Origin: VAZQ01 sp963785745 | GTDB taxonomy: Bacteria > Pseudomonadota > Alphaproteobacteria > Rhizobiales > Xanthobacteraceae | Assembly: GCA_963785745.1 (NCBI GenBank) | Contig: CAWAWR010000009.1 | Coordinates: 124,001 to 188,000 of the forward strand | Direction of reading: 5' to 3' | Length of the DNA stretch: 64,000 bases | Shown here: positions 8,666 through 17,029 of the stretch, piece after piece | Numbering within the stretch: position 1 is the stretch's first letter | How the letters are laid out: every line of letters begins with the position of its first letter | The notes under the pieces: model-generated | Databases searched by the model: none | What the model was told of the DNA's origin: nothing | What the model saw: the letters and a program-made list of their open reading frames with translations, nothing else | Position numbers and translations under genes: made by a program

Positions 8666-9576
8666 AGAACGACTAGCGCTTCTTCCCTGCGCCGTTTCAC
8701 GCCCGCCATTTTTTCCATCACCGCGCAGATCGCCGCGGTGTCCTGCATGGCGTAGCCCGAGTTGAGCGCCGTGTTGTAAATGCCTTCGGTCGCGGTGAAC
8801 AGCGGCGTCGGGCAGCCGATCGCTTTCGCGAATTCGCCGATCACCGCCATGTCCTTCTGCCAGACCTTCACCTTCATGGTGGCGTCGTCGTAGTTGTCCT
8901 TGACCATCATCGGTCCGCGCAGTTCGAACACGCGCGAGTTTCCGGCGCCGGTCTTGATGGTCTCGAAGATCGCCTTGGGATCGAGCCCGGCCTTCATGCC
9001 GAGCACCATGGCTTCGGCAGTGGCGACGTTGTGAATCGCCACCAGGAGATTGGCGACGTATTTCATCCGGCTGGAGTTGCCGAAGGCGCCGAGATCGTGC
9101 ACGCCGCGTGAGAAACCGGCGAACAGCGGCTTGAGCTTGCGGATCGCGCGCGCGTCGCCGCTCGCGTAGACGACGACGTCCTTCACCCTGGCCTGCGAGC
9201 CGGTGCCGCTGATCGGGCAGTCGAGCATCGTGTGGCCGGCCTTGCTCAGCGCGCGCTCGGCCTTGAGCTTGTCGTCGAGCGTGAAGGTGCTCGCCTCGGC
9301 GATTATGCGCGGCTTGACCTTGGCCGCGACGATCGCGGCGACGGTGGCGTGCAGCGCGTCCGGATGGGGCAGGCTGGTGATGATGACCGGCGCCTTGGTG
9401 GCGAGGTCCGCGATATCCTTGGCGATCTCGACACCCGCCTTCGCCGCCGCCCGGCGCGCCTTCGGGTCGATGTCATGACCGACGACCCGCCAGCCCGCCG
9501 ACACCAGGTTGCGCGCAAACGCGCCGCCCATGATGCCGAGGCCGACGATGCCGACCGTACCCTTCGTCCTAGCCAT
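8662..9576 (-). CDS. NAD(P)-dependent 3-hydroxyisobutyrate-dehydrogenase-family oxidoreductase
   Basis: This 304-residue beta-hydroxyacid dehydrogenase has the Rossmann motif VGIVGLGIMGGAFARNL near residue 10, the substrate-binding DCPISGTGSQAR segment (usual form DAPVSGG), and the catalytic lysine in GNSSRMKYVANLL. The family oxidises 3-hydroxy acids such as 3-hydroxyisobutyrate, tartronate semialdehyde or sulfolactaldehyde, or reduces the aldehydes. The next gene, divergent by about 150 bases, belongs to the same family. The exact substrate is open. Confidence 0.9.
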   Translation of the reverse strand: MARTKGTVGIVGLGIMGGAFARNLVSAGWRVVGHDIDPKARRAAAKAGVEIAKDIADLATKAPVIITSLPHPDALHATVAAIVAAKVKPRIIAEASTFTLDDKLKAERALSKAGHTMLDCPISGTGSQARVKDVVVYASGDARAIRKLKPLFAGFSRGVHDLGAFGNSSRMKYVANLLVAIHNVATAEAMVLGMKAGLDPKAIFETIKTGAGNSRVFELRGPMMVKDNYDDATMKVKVWQKDMAVIGEFAKAIGCPTPLFTATEGIYNTALNSGYAMQDTAAICAVMEKMAGVKRRREEALVVL

Positions 9577-9729
9577 TCCCCGCCTCCACTTGAATCGGCG
9601 CGGACGCTACACGGACTTTTCGCCAGCGTCATGCGCCAAACGGCGTAAACACGCCGCGTACAAGCAAGGCTGTGGAACGTCCGGGACGGATCGCGTATCG
9701 TTGATGGTCAATCAAAGGGAAGCATCGCT

Positions 9730-10623
9730 ATGGACGTTGGAATTGCAGGCGTCGGCAAGATGGGCGCGGCCATCGCGCTCCGGCTGATGGAAGTCGGTCA
9801 CAAGGTCACGGTCTGGAATCGGTCGGCCGACAAGGTGAAGCCGCTGGCGGACGCCGGCGCCGCCGTCGCCGCCACGCCGGCCGAGCTGGCCGCCAAGTCC
9901 GAGGCGATCATCACCATCCTCACCGACGCGCCCGCGATCGACGCGGTTTTTAGCGGCCCGTCGGGGCTGCTCTCCGGCAATGTGACCGGCAAGCTGTTCA
10001 TCGACATGAGCACGGTGCAGCCCGCCACCGAGGTGGCGCTCGCGGAGAAGGTGCGCGGCAAGGGCGCCACTTTCGTGGAATGCCCGGTCGGCGGCACCAC
10101 CGGGCCGGCGCGGCAGGGTCAGCTCGTCGGTCTGCTGGGCGCCGAAGCCGCCGACGCCGACCGCGCGCTTCCGCTCTTGAAGCAACTCTGCCGCCGCATC
10201 GATCACTGCGGCAAGGTCGGCGCCGCGGCATCGGTGAAGCTCGCGATCAATCTGCCGCTGATGGTGTCGTGGCAGGCGTTCGGCGAGGCCTTTGCGCTCT
10301 GCAAGGACACCAAGATGACGCCGGAGCAGCTGGTCAACCTGTTTACCGACATTTCGGCGACCACCAATGCGATCAAGGCGCGGGCGCCGATGATCCAGGC
10401 GATGCTTGCCTCCGCCGGCGGTGCCGATTCCGCAGGCGCGACTTTCACCATCGACTCCGGCCTCAAGGACCTGCGCACCATGGCTGCGGAAGGCAGGGCG
10501 CGCGGCATGAATCTGCCGCTGGTCGAGCGCGCGGCGGAGTGCTTCGAAGAAGCGGCGCGCAGCGGCTGGGGTCCGCGCGACGGCGCCGCGGTCGCGGCCT
10601 ACTGGTCGAACCGCAAGAAATAA
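9730..10623 (+). CDS. NAD(P)-dependent 3-hydroxyisobutyrate-dehydrogenase-family oxidoreductase
   Basis: A 297-residue relative of the divergent gene. It starts with the cofactor motif DVGIAGVGKMGAAIALRL, has ECPVGGTTGPARQG as substrate loop and the catalytic lysine in AAASVKLAINLPL. It runs into a GlcG-like gene 44 bases downstream, a pairing often seen in glycolate/glyoxylate or hydroxyacid catabolism clusters. I infer a role in 2- or 3-hydroxyacid metabolism but cannot name the substrate. Confidence 0.9.
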   Translation: MDVGIAGVGKMGAAIALRLMEVGHKVTVWNRSADKVKPLADAGAAVAATPAELAAKSEAIITILTDAPAIDAVFSGPSGLLSGNVTGKLFIDMSTVQPATEVALAEKVRGKGATFVECPVGGTTGPARQGQLVGLLGAEAADADRALPLLKQLCRRIDHCGKVGAAASVKLAINLPLMVSWQAFGEAFALCKDTKMTPEQLVNLFTDISATTNAIKARAPMIQAMLASAGGADSAGATFTIDSGLKDLRTMAAEGRARGMNLPLVERAAECFEEAARSGWGPRDGAAVAAYWSNRKK

Positions 10624-10667
10624 CGACGATCCTTCGTCCACAACGTTTCATCGTATCGGGAGTCACC

Positions 10668-11111
10668 ATGCAATCGCTTACGCTCGCGCAGGCTTCAACC
10701 ATCGTCGATGTCGCCATCAAGACCGGCCGCGACAAGAAATTCCAACCGCTGTCCGTGGCGGTGCTCGATGCCGGCGGGCATCTCGTCGCCTTCAAGCGCG
10801 AGGACAAGTCGGGAATCCTGCGCTTCGACATCGCCTTCGGTAAAGCCTGGGGCGCGCTCGGCATGGGCCTTGGCTCGCGCACGCTTGCCGAGCGCGCGGC
10901 CAACACGCCGCAATTCTTCACTATGTTGGCGGCGGTGAGCGGCGGCCGCATGGTCACCAATCCCGCCGGGGTGCTGATCCGCGACGCCGACGGCGACATC
11001 ATCGGCGCCTGCGGCATTTCCGGCGACACCGCCGACAACGACGAGATCTGCGCCATCGCCGGAATCGAAGCGGCGGGATTGAAGGCCGATCCCGGCGGCA
11101 GCAAGAAGTAA
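10668..11111 (+). CDS. GlcG/HbpS family heme-binding-like protein
   Basis: This 147-residue protein covers the whole GlcG/HbpS domain: SVAVLDAGGHLVAFKRED, ARAANTPQFF-like text and GGRMVTNPAGVLIRDADGDIIGACGISGDTADNDE. Members bind haem or small organic acids and often accompany oxidoreductases. There is no signal peptide, so it is cytoplasmic here. It follows the dehydrogenase gene on the same strand and probably shares its transcript. GGAG-like bases upstream of the ATG support the start. The biochemical role of the family is poorly defined. Confidence 0.88.
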   Translation: MQSLTLAQASTIVDVAIKTGRDKKFQPLSVAVLDAGGHLVAFKREDKSGILRFDIAFGKAWGALGMGLGSRTLAERAANTPQFFTMLAAVSGGRMVTNPAGVLIRDADGDIIGACGISGDTADNDEICAIAGIEAAGLKADPGGSKK

Positions 11112-11119
11112 CCGGGACT

Positions 11120-12106
11120 TCAGCGCGGCGCGGCGACCTTGCGTGCGCCGCGGCCGGGCTGACCGCCGCGCGCACGGTTCGGCGCGATCGCCTGACCCAG
11201 GACTCGATGGATGTGGGCGACCTCGGCCTCGAAGCGTTCGAGGAACAGCCGCGCCTGCGTGCTCAAGGTGCGCCGCGACGGCTGGATCACCACGAACTCG
11301 GCGTAGAGCGGCGGATCCGCGATCGGATTGACGACGAGGTTGCCGCTGCCGATGTCGTTCACCGAGATCAGGCTCGGCAGCACCGTCACCCAGTCGGAAC
11401 GCTCGACGAATTCGAGCGTGCCGATCATGGCGTCCATCTCGAGCGAGGCTTCGACCTCGACGCCGTGGGTCTGGAAATAGGTTTCGAGATTGCGCCGGCG
11501 GATGTTGTCCGGGCCGGGCAGCACGACCTTGAACGGTTTGCAGTCCTTCAGCCGCACCGGAGCGAGCGGCGTCAGCCCGCGGCGCGGGCCCGACAGCAGC
11601 ATCTCGCGATCGCGCACCAGCAGGCGCGAGCGCAATCCGATCTGGCCTTCGAACGCGGGCACCACGGCGAAATCGAGCTCCTCGGCCCGCACCATTTCGG
11701 TCAGCACGCCGCTGTAGCCCTCGACGATGTGCAGCCGCACTTCGGGGTGGCGCGGGACGAAATCGTCAAGCGTCGGCGCCAGCACGGCGCGGGTGAAGGT
11801 CGGCATCAGGCCGATGCGCAGGTCGCCGGTGACCCGCCCGGAGAGGTCGCGCGCTTCCTCGCGTGCGGTCTCGAGCTGGCCGACCGCCTCGACGCAGCGC
11901 TTGTAGTAGCGCAGCCCCGCCGGGGTCGGCTTCACCCCGCTCGCCGACCGCTCGAACAGCTTGATGCCGAGCGCCCGCTCGACCGCGGCCACATGCTGCG
12001 AAATGCCGGATTGCGTTGCGTTTTCGCGGTCGGCGGCGCGCGTGAACGAGCCTTCTTCGCAGACGGCGATGACGGCGCGGACCTGACGGAGGGATGTGTT
12101 CGACAT
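11120..12106 (-). CDS. LysR-family transcriptional regulator
   Basis: A 328-residue regulator with the usual N-terminal winged helix-turn-helix (LRQVRAVIAVCEEGSFTRAA, then QSGISQHVAAVERALGIKLFER) and a C-terminal effector-binding domain from about residue 90. It is divergent from the M24 gene with a 115-base gap holding a dyad of LysR type, so it probably controls that gene and itself. The last ~25 residues are basic (RGGQPGRGARK) and outside the domain. The effector is unknown, but the neighbours suggest an organic acid. Confidence 0.93.
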   Translation of the reverse strand: MSNTSLRQVRAVIAVCEEGSFTRAADRENATQSGISQHVAAVERALGIKLFERSASGVKPTPAGLRYYKRCVEAVGQLETAREEARDLSGRVTGDLRIGLMPTFTRAVLAPTLDDFVPRHPEVRLHIVEGYSGVLTEMVRAEELDFAVVPAFEGQIGLRSRLLVRDREMLLSGPRRGLTPLAPVRLKDCKPFKVVLPGPDNIRRRNLETYFQTHGVEVEASLEMDAMIGTLEFVERSDWVTVLPSLISVNDIGSGNLVVNPIADPPLYAEFVVIQPSRRTLSTQARLFLERFEAEVAHIHRVLGQAIAPNRARGGQPGRGARKVAAPR

Positions 12107-12111
12107 TAGAA

Positions 12112-12134
12112 AATCTGATGCTCCCGGCCAGATT
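12112..12134. promoter_or_regulatory. Probable LysR operator (AATCTG-N11-CAGATT)
   Basis: Perfect 6-bp arms AATCTG (12112-12117) and CAGATT (12129-12134) with an 11-base spacer lie just upstream of the LysR start codon (12106) and about 90 bases before the divergent M24 gene. Size and place fit an autoregulatory LysR recognition box. An AT-rich run (ATTATATTATTTTG) follows and could hold the -10 region of the M24 gene. Confidence 0.65.
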
Positions 12135-12221
12135 ATATTATTTTGTTTGTGACCGCCACCCGCGTAGCATTTCCGTCAGCAGGCCGCGAGACCAACGCCG
12201 GCCGGTGCGGGGGAGGACGTC

Positions 12222-13490
12222 ATGGGAGCGAATTTCGGCATTGCGGGCCTGGATTGGCAGCAGCGCGTCAACTGGGACCGCATGCGCACGTACCGCACCG
12301 AGCGGGCGCGCGAGATGATGAAGAAGCACGGCCTCGGCGCCATGCTCTGCATGTACGACGAGAACGTGCGCTACCTCACCGGCACGCTCACGCCCGGCTG
12401 GAACCGGCTCAAGCCGGGACTGCGCTACGCGATGCTGTGCGGCGACGGCGCGCCGATCCTGTTCGAGCAGGGCGACCTCGGCTTCCAGATCGAGCGGCAT
12501 TCGCCCTGGATCCCGAAGGAGAACGTCCGTCACTCCTTCGCCTGGATCAAAGGCGCGGCCGGTCCGGCGGCGACCCAGCAGGTGACCAAGTTCACCAACG
12601 CCGTCCTCGAAGAGATGAAGCGGCACGGCGTCGCCGGCCAGAAGCTCGGCTGCGACTTCATCGACATCAACATGATCAAGATCTTCGAGGAGAAGGGGAT
12701 CACCTGGACCGACGGCATGTCGCCGATGATGGAGGCGCGCGCGGTCAAGAACACAGACGAGCAGGAATGCTTCCGCATCGTCGGCGCGATCGGCGACGCG
12801 ACGCACTGGGAGTGCATGAAGTTCCTGCGTCCCGGCGTTACCGAGAACCAGGTCACCGCGCACCTGATGCAATATCTCTACAATATCCCCGGCATGGAAG
12901 ACGTCGAGGACGTCATCGTGTCGTCGGGTCCGAACACCTGGCCGAACTGGCGCAACTTCTCCGACCGCATCATCCAGCCCGGCGATATCGTATTCATGGA
13001 TTTGGCCGCGCTGACGTGGAACGGCTACAAGTCCTGCTATTACCGCACCTATTGCGTCGGCAAGGAGCCGAGCAAGGAGCAGCAGGACACCTACGAGACG
13101 GCGCTCGGCTGGCTCTACAACTCGATCGGTGCGGTGAAGGCCGGCGCCACCACGCGCGACATCGCGCTGAAGTGGCCGTCGGCGATGGAGACCTGGGGCT
13201 ACGAGGACGAAGACCAGGCCGCCGCCAATCTGTGGGGCCACGGCCTCGGGCTCGCGCAATACGATCCGCCGGTGATCTCGCGCATCTGGTCGCTCGATCA
13301 TCCGATTGAGATCAAGCCGGGCATGACGTTCGCGCTGGAGACGCAGCACGGCAAGCGCTTCCGCTACGGTGTGCGCATCGAAGAGATGCTGATCGTGCAC
13401 GACAAGGACATCGAGATCGTGTCGAACTTCCCGGTGAAGCAGATCACGGTCGTCGATCCAATCCCAGGCTACGGGGATCACGTGAAGTGA
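12222..13490 (+). CDS. M24 (Xaa-Pro peptidase/creatinase/DddP-like) family protein
   Basis: The 422-residue protein has a creatinase-type N-terminal domain and a pita-bread metallohydrolase domain from about residue 170. Metal ligands visible are Asp in DIVFMDLAAL, His in LWGHGLGL, Glu in FALETQHG and Glu in VRIEEM. The second Asp, normally in GY-x-S-D-x-x-R-T, appears to be Cys (GYKSCYYRT), so the site is altered. The family includes aminopeptidases, creatinase and the DMSP lyase DddP; the length and N terminus recall DddP-like proteins, but I do not assign that activity. It is probably regulated by the divergent LysR protein. Confidence 0.82.
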   Translation: MGANFGIAGLDWQQRVNWDRMRTYRTERAREMMKKHGLGAMLCMYDENVRYLTGTLTPGWNRLKPGLRYAMLCGDGAPILFEQGDLGFQIERHSPWIPKENVRHSFAWIKGAAGPAATQQVTKFTNAVLEEMKRHGVAGQKLGCDFIDINMIKIFEEKGITWTDGMSPMMEARAVKNTDEQECFRIVGAIGDATHWECMKFLRPGVTENQVTAHLMQYLYNIPGMEDVEDVIVSSGPNTWPNWRNFSDRIIQPGDIVFMDLAALTWNGYKSCYYRTYCVGKEPSKEQQDTYETALGWLYNSIGAVKAGATTRDIALKWPSAMETWGYEDEDQAAANLWGHGLGLAQYDPPVISRIWSLDHPIEIKPGMTFALETQHGKRFRYGVRIEEMLIVHDKDIEIVSNFPVKQITVVDPIPGYGDHVK

Positions 13491-13547
13491 CCTCGGCCGC
13501 TGCGCCGAGGTCATCCCGGGCCGCGCCGCAGGCGCGAGACCCGGGAT
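13489..13547. repeat. Double-hairpin intergenic palindrome
   Basis: GACCTCGGC (13489-13497) pairs with GCCGAGGTC (13504-13512), and ATCCCGGG (13513-13520) pairs with CCCGGGAT (13540-13547) with an inner CGCGCC/GGCGCG stem. The first stem overlaps the stop codon of the M24 gene, so it may also end transcription. The second looks like a dispersed palindrome common in related genomes. Confidence 0.75.
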
Positions 13548-13582
13548 CTCGACCGGTTCTTCCGAAACACGCGGCAGGGACC

Positions 13583-14863
13583 ATGACCGATTTCATCATC
13601 CCGCTCGATGCACTGGGCGCCACCGATCCCGGCGTGGTCGGCCCCAAGGCGGCGAACCTTGCGGCGCTGGCGCGCGCAGGATTGCCGACACCGGGCGGGT
13701 TCTGCCTCACGGCGGACGCCTACCGGCACCAGATTGCGCATCTTCAGGCCGGCGGCCTCGTTGAACAGTTCGCGGCCGCCGCGCAGCAGGAGCAGCGCAG
13801 GCTGTCGGTCGAGATCAGGCTCAAGCTCTACGAGGGGCCGATCGCGCCGGAGATTCTCGAACCGCTGATGGTCGCTTGGCGCGCGCAGCGCGCCGCCAGC
13901 GGACTGCCGGGCGCGGTCCGTTCCTCGGCGCTGATCGAGGATCGCGAGGACGCCAATTTCGCCGGCCAGTTCGAGAGTTTCCTCGGCGTCACCGACGAGA
14001 CGGAATTCCTCACCGTCGTGCGCGCCTGCTGGGCGGCGCTGTGGACCTCCAACGCCCGCCGCTACATGGACAACCACGACCTCAGCCCGGCCGGCACCGC
14101 GATGGCGGTGCTGATCCAGCCGACAGTCGCGGCGCGCGCGTCGGGCGGCGGCCTGAGCGAGACCGCCGAGGGGCAGATGCTGATCAGCGCGACCTGGGGC
14201 CTGGGCTCGGCGATCGCGCAGGGCGAGGTGGTGCCGGACCGCATCGTGCTGTCGCGCCAGGGCTTCGTGCGCAAGATCGAAGCCGGCCGCAAGGATCATC
14301 GCGAGACCTGCGGCCACGGCGGCACCGCGCCGCAGAAGGTGCCGGCCGAATTGGTGCGCGAGCCGTGCCTCGACGCCGGGCAGGCGGTGACGCTCGGGCG
14401 GCTGATCCGAAAAATCGAAACGCTGATGGACATGCCGGTCGAGATCGAATGGGCGCTCGACGACCAAGGCTTCAAGCTGTTGCAGGCGCGGCCGCTGCAT
14501 GTGCAGGAGGCCCACGTGCCCGACGAGATCTGGCTGCGGCATCCGGCCTTGAGCGGTCATCCCGCCGGCATCGGCTGGGGCTCCGGCCGCGCCGTGGTGG
14601 TGAGCTGCGAATGCGAATTGTCGCGGGTCGCGCCCGGCGACGTGCTGGTGACCAAGGTTGCGGGTCCGGCGCTCAGCCACATCCTGCCGCGCGTCGCCGG
14701 CGTGGTGGCCGAGCTCGGCGGCTCGACCTCGCATCTCGCGTCGCTCGCGCGCGAGCGCGGCATTCCGATGGTGCTCGGCGTGCTTGATGCTACGCAGCAC
14801 ATCCCGGACGGCGCGCAGGTCGCGGTCGACGGCGTTGTCGGCACCGTGCGGTGGCTGCGCTGA
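13583..14863 (+). CDS. Short PEP synthase/PPDK-like protein (ATP-grasp plus phosphohistidine domain)
   Basis: This 426-residue protein joins an ATP-binding PPDK-N domain (GPKAANLAALARAGLPTPGG; VRSSALIEDREDANFAGQ; TWGLGSAIAQGEVVPDR; IEWALDDQGFKLLQARPL) to a PEP-utilising swivelling domain with the phosphohistidine loop GGSTSHLASLARERGIP near residue 385. The PEP/pyruvate TIM barrel of PEP synthase and the central substrate domain of rifampicin phosphotransferase are both absent. It should phosphorylate its own histidine from ATP; the acceptor is unknown. The start is ATG with AGGGA just upstream. Its stop overlaps the next start (TGATG), which suggests coupling to the dehydrogenase. Confidence 0.82.
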   Translation: MTDFIIPLDALGATDPGVVGPKAANLAALARAGLPTPGGFCLTADAYRHQIAHLQAGGLVEQFAAAAQQEQRRLSVEIRLKLYEGPIAPEILEPLMVAWRAQRAASGLPGAVRSSALIEDREDANFAGQFESFLGVTDETEFLTVVRACWAALWTSNARRYMDNHDLSPAGTAMAVLIQPTVAARASGGGLSETAEGQMLISATWGLGSAIAQGEVVPDRIVLSRQGFVRKIEAGRKDHRETCGHGGTAPQKVPAELVREPCLDAGQAVTLGRLIRKIETLMDMPVEIEWALDDQGFKLLQARPLHVQEAHVPDEIWLRHPALSGHPAGIGWGSGRAVVVSCECELSRVAPGDVLVTKVAGPALSHILPRVAGVVAELGGSTSHLASLARERGIPMVLGVLDATQHIPDGAQVAVDGVVGTVRWLR

Positions 14864-15858
14864 TGCCGTCCAAGACCACCAAGCCGCGCATTTTCGTTAC
14901 GCAACCGGTCGCGGAGAGCGCGCTCAAGCGCTTGCGCGAGGTCGGCACCGTCAAGGTGTTCCCGGACGACAGCAAAATCATCCCCAAGACGACGCTGATC
15001 GGCGCCGTGAAGAAGGCCGATATTGTGTTCTGCCTGCTGCACGACCGCATCGACCGTGCCGTGATCGCTGCCAATCCGAAGCTCACGCACATCGCGTCGC
15101 AATCGATCTCGCCGTCGAATGTCGACGTCGCCGAAGCGACCGCGCGGCGCATTCCCGTCACCGTCGTGCCGCCGGTCACCACCGAGGCGACCGCCGACCT
15201 CAATTTCGGGCTGATGATCGCGGTGGCGCGGCGCATGGTGGAAGGCGACCGGCTCGTGCGCGCCGGAAAATTCCCCGGCGGGCAGTCGCGCCATCTGCTC
15301 GGCTCGATCGTCGCGGGCAAGACCATCGGGCTCATCGGCGGCGGCGGGCTGATCGGCAAGGCGGTGGCGCGCCGCGCCCACGGCTTCGGCATGCGCGTGC
15401 TCTACTGGACGCCGCGCCGCAAACCGGAAAGCGAGGAGCGTGAAGCGGGGCTCACTTACGTGCCGCTCGACCAGTTGCTGCAGGAATCCGATTTCGTGTC
15501 GCTGCACCAGCCGCTCAACGCCCAGACCCGCCACCAGATCGGCGCGCGCGAGCTCGGCCTGATGAAGAAGAGCGCTTTCCTGATCAACACCGCGCGCGGC
15601 GCGATCGTCGACGAGGCGGCGCTGGTGCGCGCGCTGAAGGGCAAGAAGATCGCCGGCGCCGGCCTCGACGTGTTCGAGCACGAGCCCAAGGTCCATGCCG
15701 AACTGAAGCGGATGAAGAACGTCGTGATCGTGCCGCATCTCGGCAGCGCCACCGTCGACGTGCGCGAGGAGATGGCGAACATCGTGGTGGACAATATCCT
15801 CGCGGTGCTCGAAGGCCGGCGGCCGCCGGACATCGTCAATCCGGACGTCTTGACATGA
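14863..15858 (+). CDS. D-isomer-specific 2-hydroxyacid dehydrogenase
   Basis: A 331-residue NAD(P)-dependent dehydrogenase. The cofactor loop IGLIGGGGLIGKAVARRA lies near residue 155, and the catalytic Arg (NTARGAIVDE), Glu and His (VIVPHLGSATVD) are all present. I start at the ATG that overlaps the previous stop (TGATG) rather than the GTG at 14851. Such enzymes reduce 2-keto acids or oxidise D-2-hydroxyacids. Together with the following homologue and the PEP-synthase-like protein it probably forms one transcript. Confidence 0.92.
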   Translation: MPSKTTKPRIFVTQPVAESALKRLREVGTVKVFPDDSKIIPKTTLIGAVKKADIVFCLLHDRIDRAVIAANPKLTHIASQSISPSNVDVAEATARRIPVTVVPPVTTEATADLNFGLMIAVARRMVEGDRLVRAGKFPGGQSRHLLGSIVAGKTIGLIGGGGLIGKAVARRAHGFGMRVLYWTPRRKPESEEREAGLTYVPLDQLLQESDFVSLHQPLNAQTRHQIGARELGLMKKSAFLINTARGAIVDEAALVRALKGKKIAGAGLDVFEHEPKVHAELKRMKNVVIVPHLGSATVDVREEMANIVVDNILAVLEGRRPPDIVNPDVLT

Positions 15859-16815
15859 CCCGTCCCATCATCGCCGTCACCGACAGCCCGTTTCCGTCGC
15901 TCGATCCGGTCAAGGCAGCGATGTCCAAGCTCGATCCCGAGCTCCGCATGTCGAAGAGCACCTCGGTCGACGACATCCTTGCCGTTGCGAACGACGCGGA
16001 TGCCGTCATCGTCTGTTACGCGCAGATCACCGCCGCGCTTCTCGGCGGTCTGACGCGCTGCAAGGTGATCGGACGCACCGGCCTCGGCGTGGACAATATC
16101 GACGTGCCGGCCGCCGCGGCGCGCGGCATCACCGTGACCTATGTGCCGGACTATTGCCTGCGCGAAGTCTCCGACCACGCCATCGCGCTGCTGCTGGCGC
16201 TGGCGCGCAAGATCACGGTATCGAACAAGCTTGTGCAGTCCGGCCGTTGGGAGCTGCCGCCGATCGTGCCGCTGCGGCGGCTGGAAGGGCAGGTGCTCGG
16301 CCTGATCGGCTTCGGCAACATTCCGCGCGCGGTCGCGCCGAAGGCGAAAGCGTTCGGTCTCAATGTGATCACGCACGATCCATTCGTGTCGAAAGACGTG
16401 CTCGCATCGGCCGGTGTCGAAGGCGTGAGCTTCGACGACCTGCTGGCCCGCTCCGATTTCATCTCGGTGCATGCGCCGCTCATGCCGGCGACGCGCGGCC
16501 TGATCAACGCCGCCGCGTTCGCCAAGATGAAGAAGGGCGCGTTCGTCATCAACACCGCGCGCGGCCCGCTGATCGACGAGCCGGCGCTGATCGCGGCGCT
16601 CGATTCCGGCCACCTCGGCGGCGCGGCGCTCGACGTGGTGACGACCGAGCCGCTGGCGAAGGATTCTCCGTCTCATCGGCCGCGACAACGTGATCCTGAC
16701 GCCGCATACGGCGTTCTATTCGGTCGAAGCATTGATCGAGTTGCAGACCAAATGCGCGACAGACGTCGCGCGCGTGTTGTCCGGCGAGAATCCGGTCTAT
16801 CCAGTAAAGGCGTGA
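15855..16815 (+). CDS. D-isomer-specific 2-hydroxyacid dehydrogenase (frameshifted near C terminus)
   Basis: The gene overlaps the previous one by four bases (ATGA). Its first ~270 residues are a normal D-2-hydroxyacid dehydrogenase: LIGFGNIPRAVAPKAKAFG cofactor loop and INTARGPLIDE catalytic Arg. At about 16665-16675 the frame breaks. The original frame runs on to 16832 as nonsense, while the shifted frame gives NVILTPHTAFYS, containing the catalytic His, and ends properly in NPVYPVKA at 16815. A single-base indel restores a protein of about 319 residues. As written, the product would lack the catalytic His. Confidence 0.85.
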
Positions 16816-17029
16816 GCGCTCACGCAGTATAGCTATTTCGTAACACGGCTATAAAACATTTACGTCAGTATTGCTGCCGATTTGAGCGCGTTGGCCGCGA
16901 TTTTTATTGCGCCAGTACTTGCGCGCTGCCGCCGATTTCAGCACGCTTCCCTGCGACAAGTTGACGCCGTTTGCGTCACCACGAACACGTGGGGCGCGCC
17001 GGCGGTTGGGGAACGCGGGTCTGCCGCTC

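Noticed and set aside
12138..13514. Minus-strand open frame of 458 codons opposite the M24 gene
   Set aside because: Antisense shadow rich in Arg, Val, Leu and His; the plus strand carries the metal-ligand motifs.
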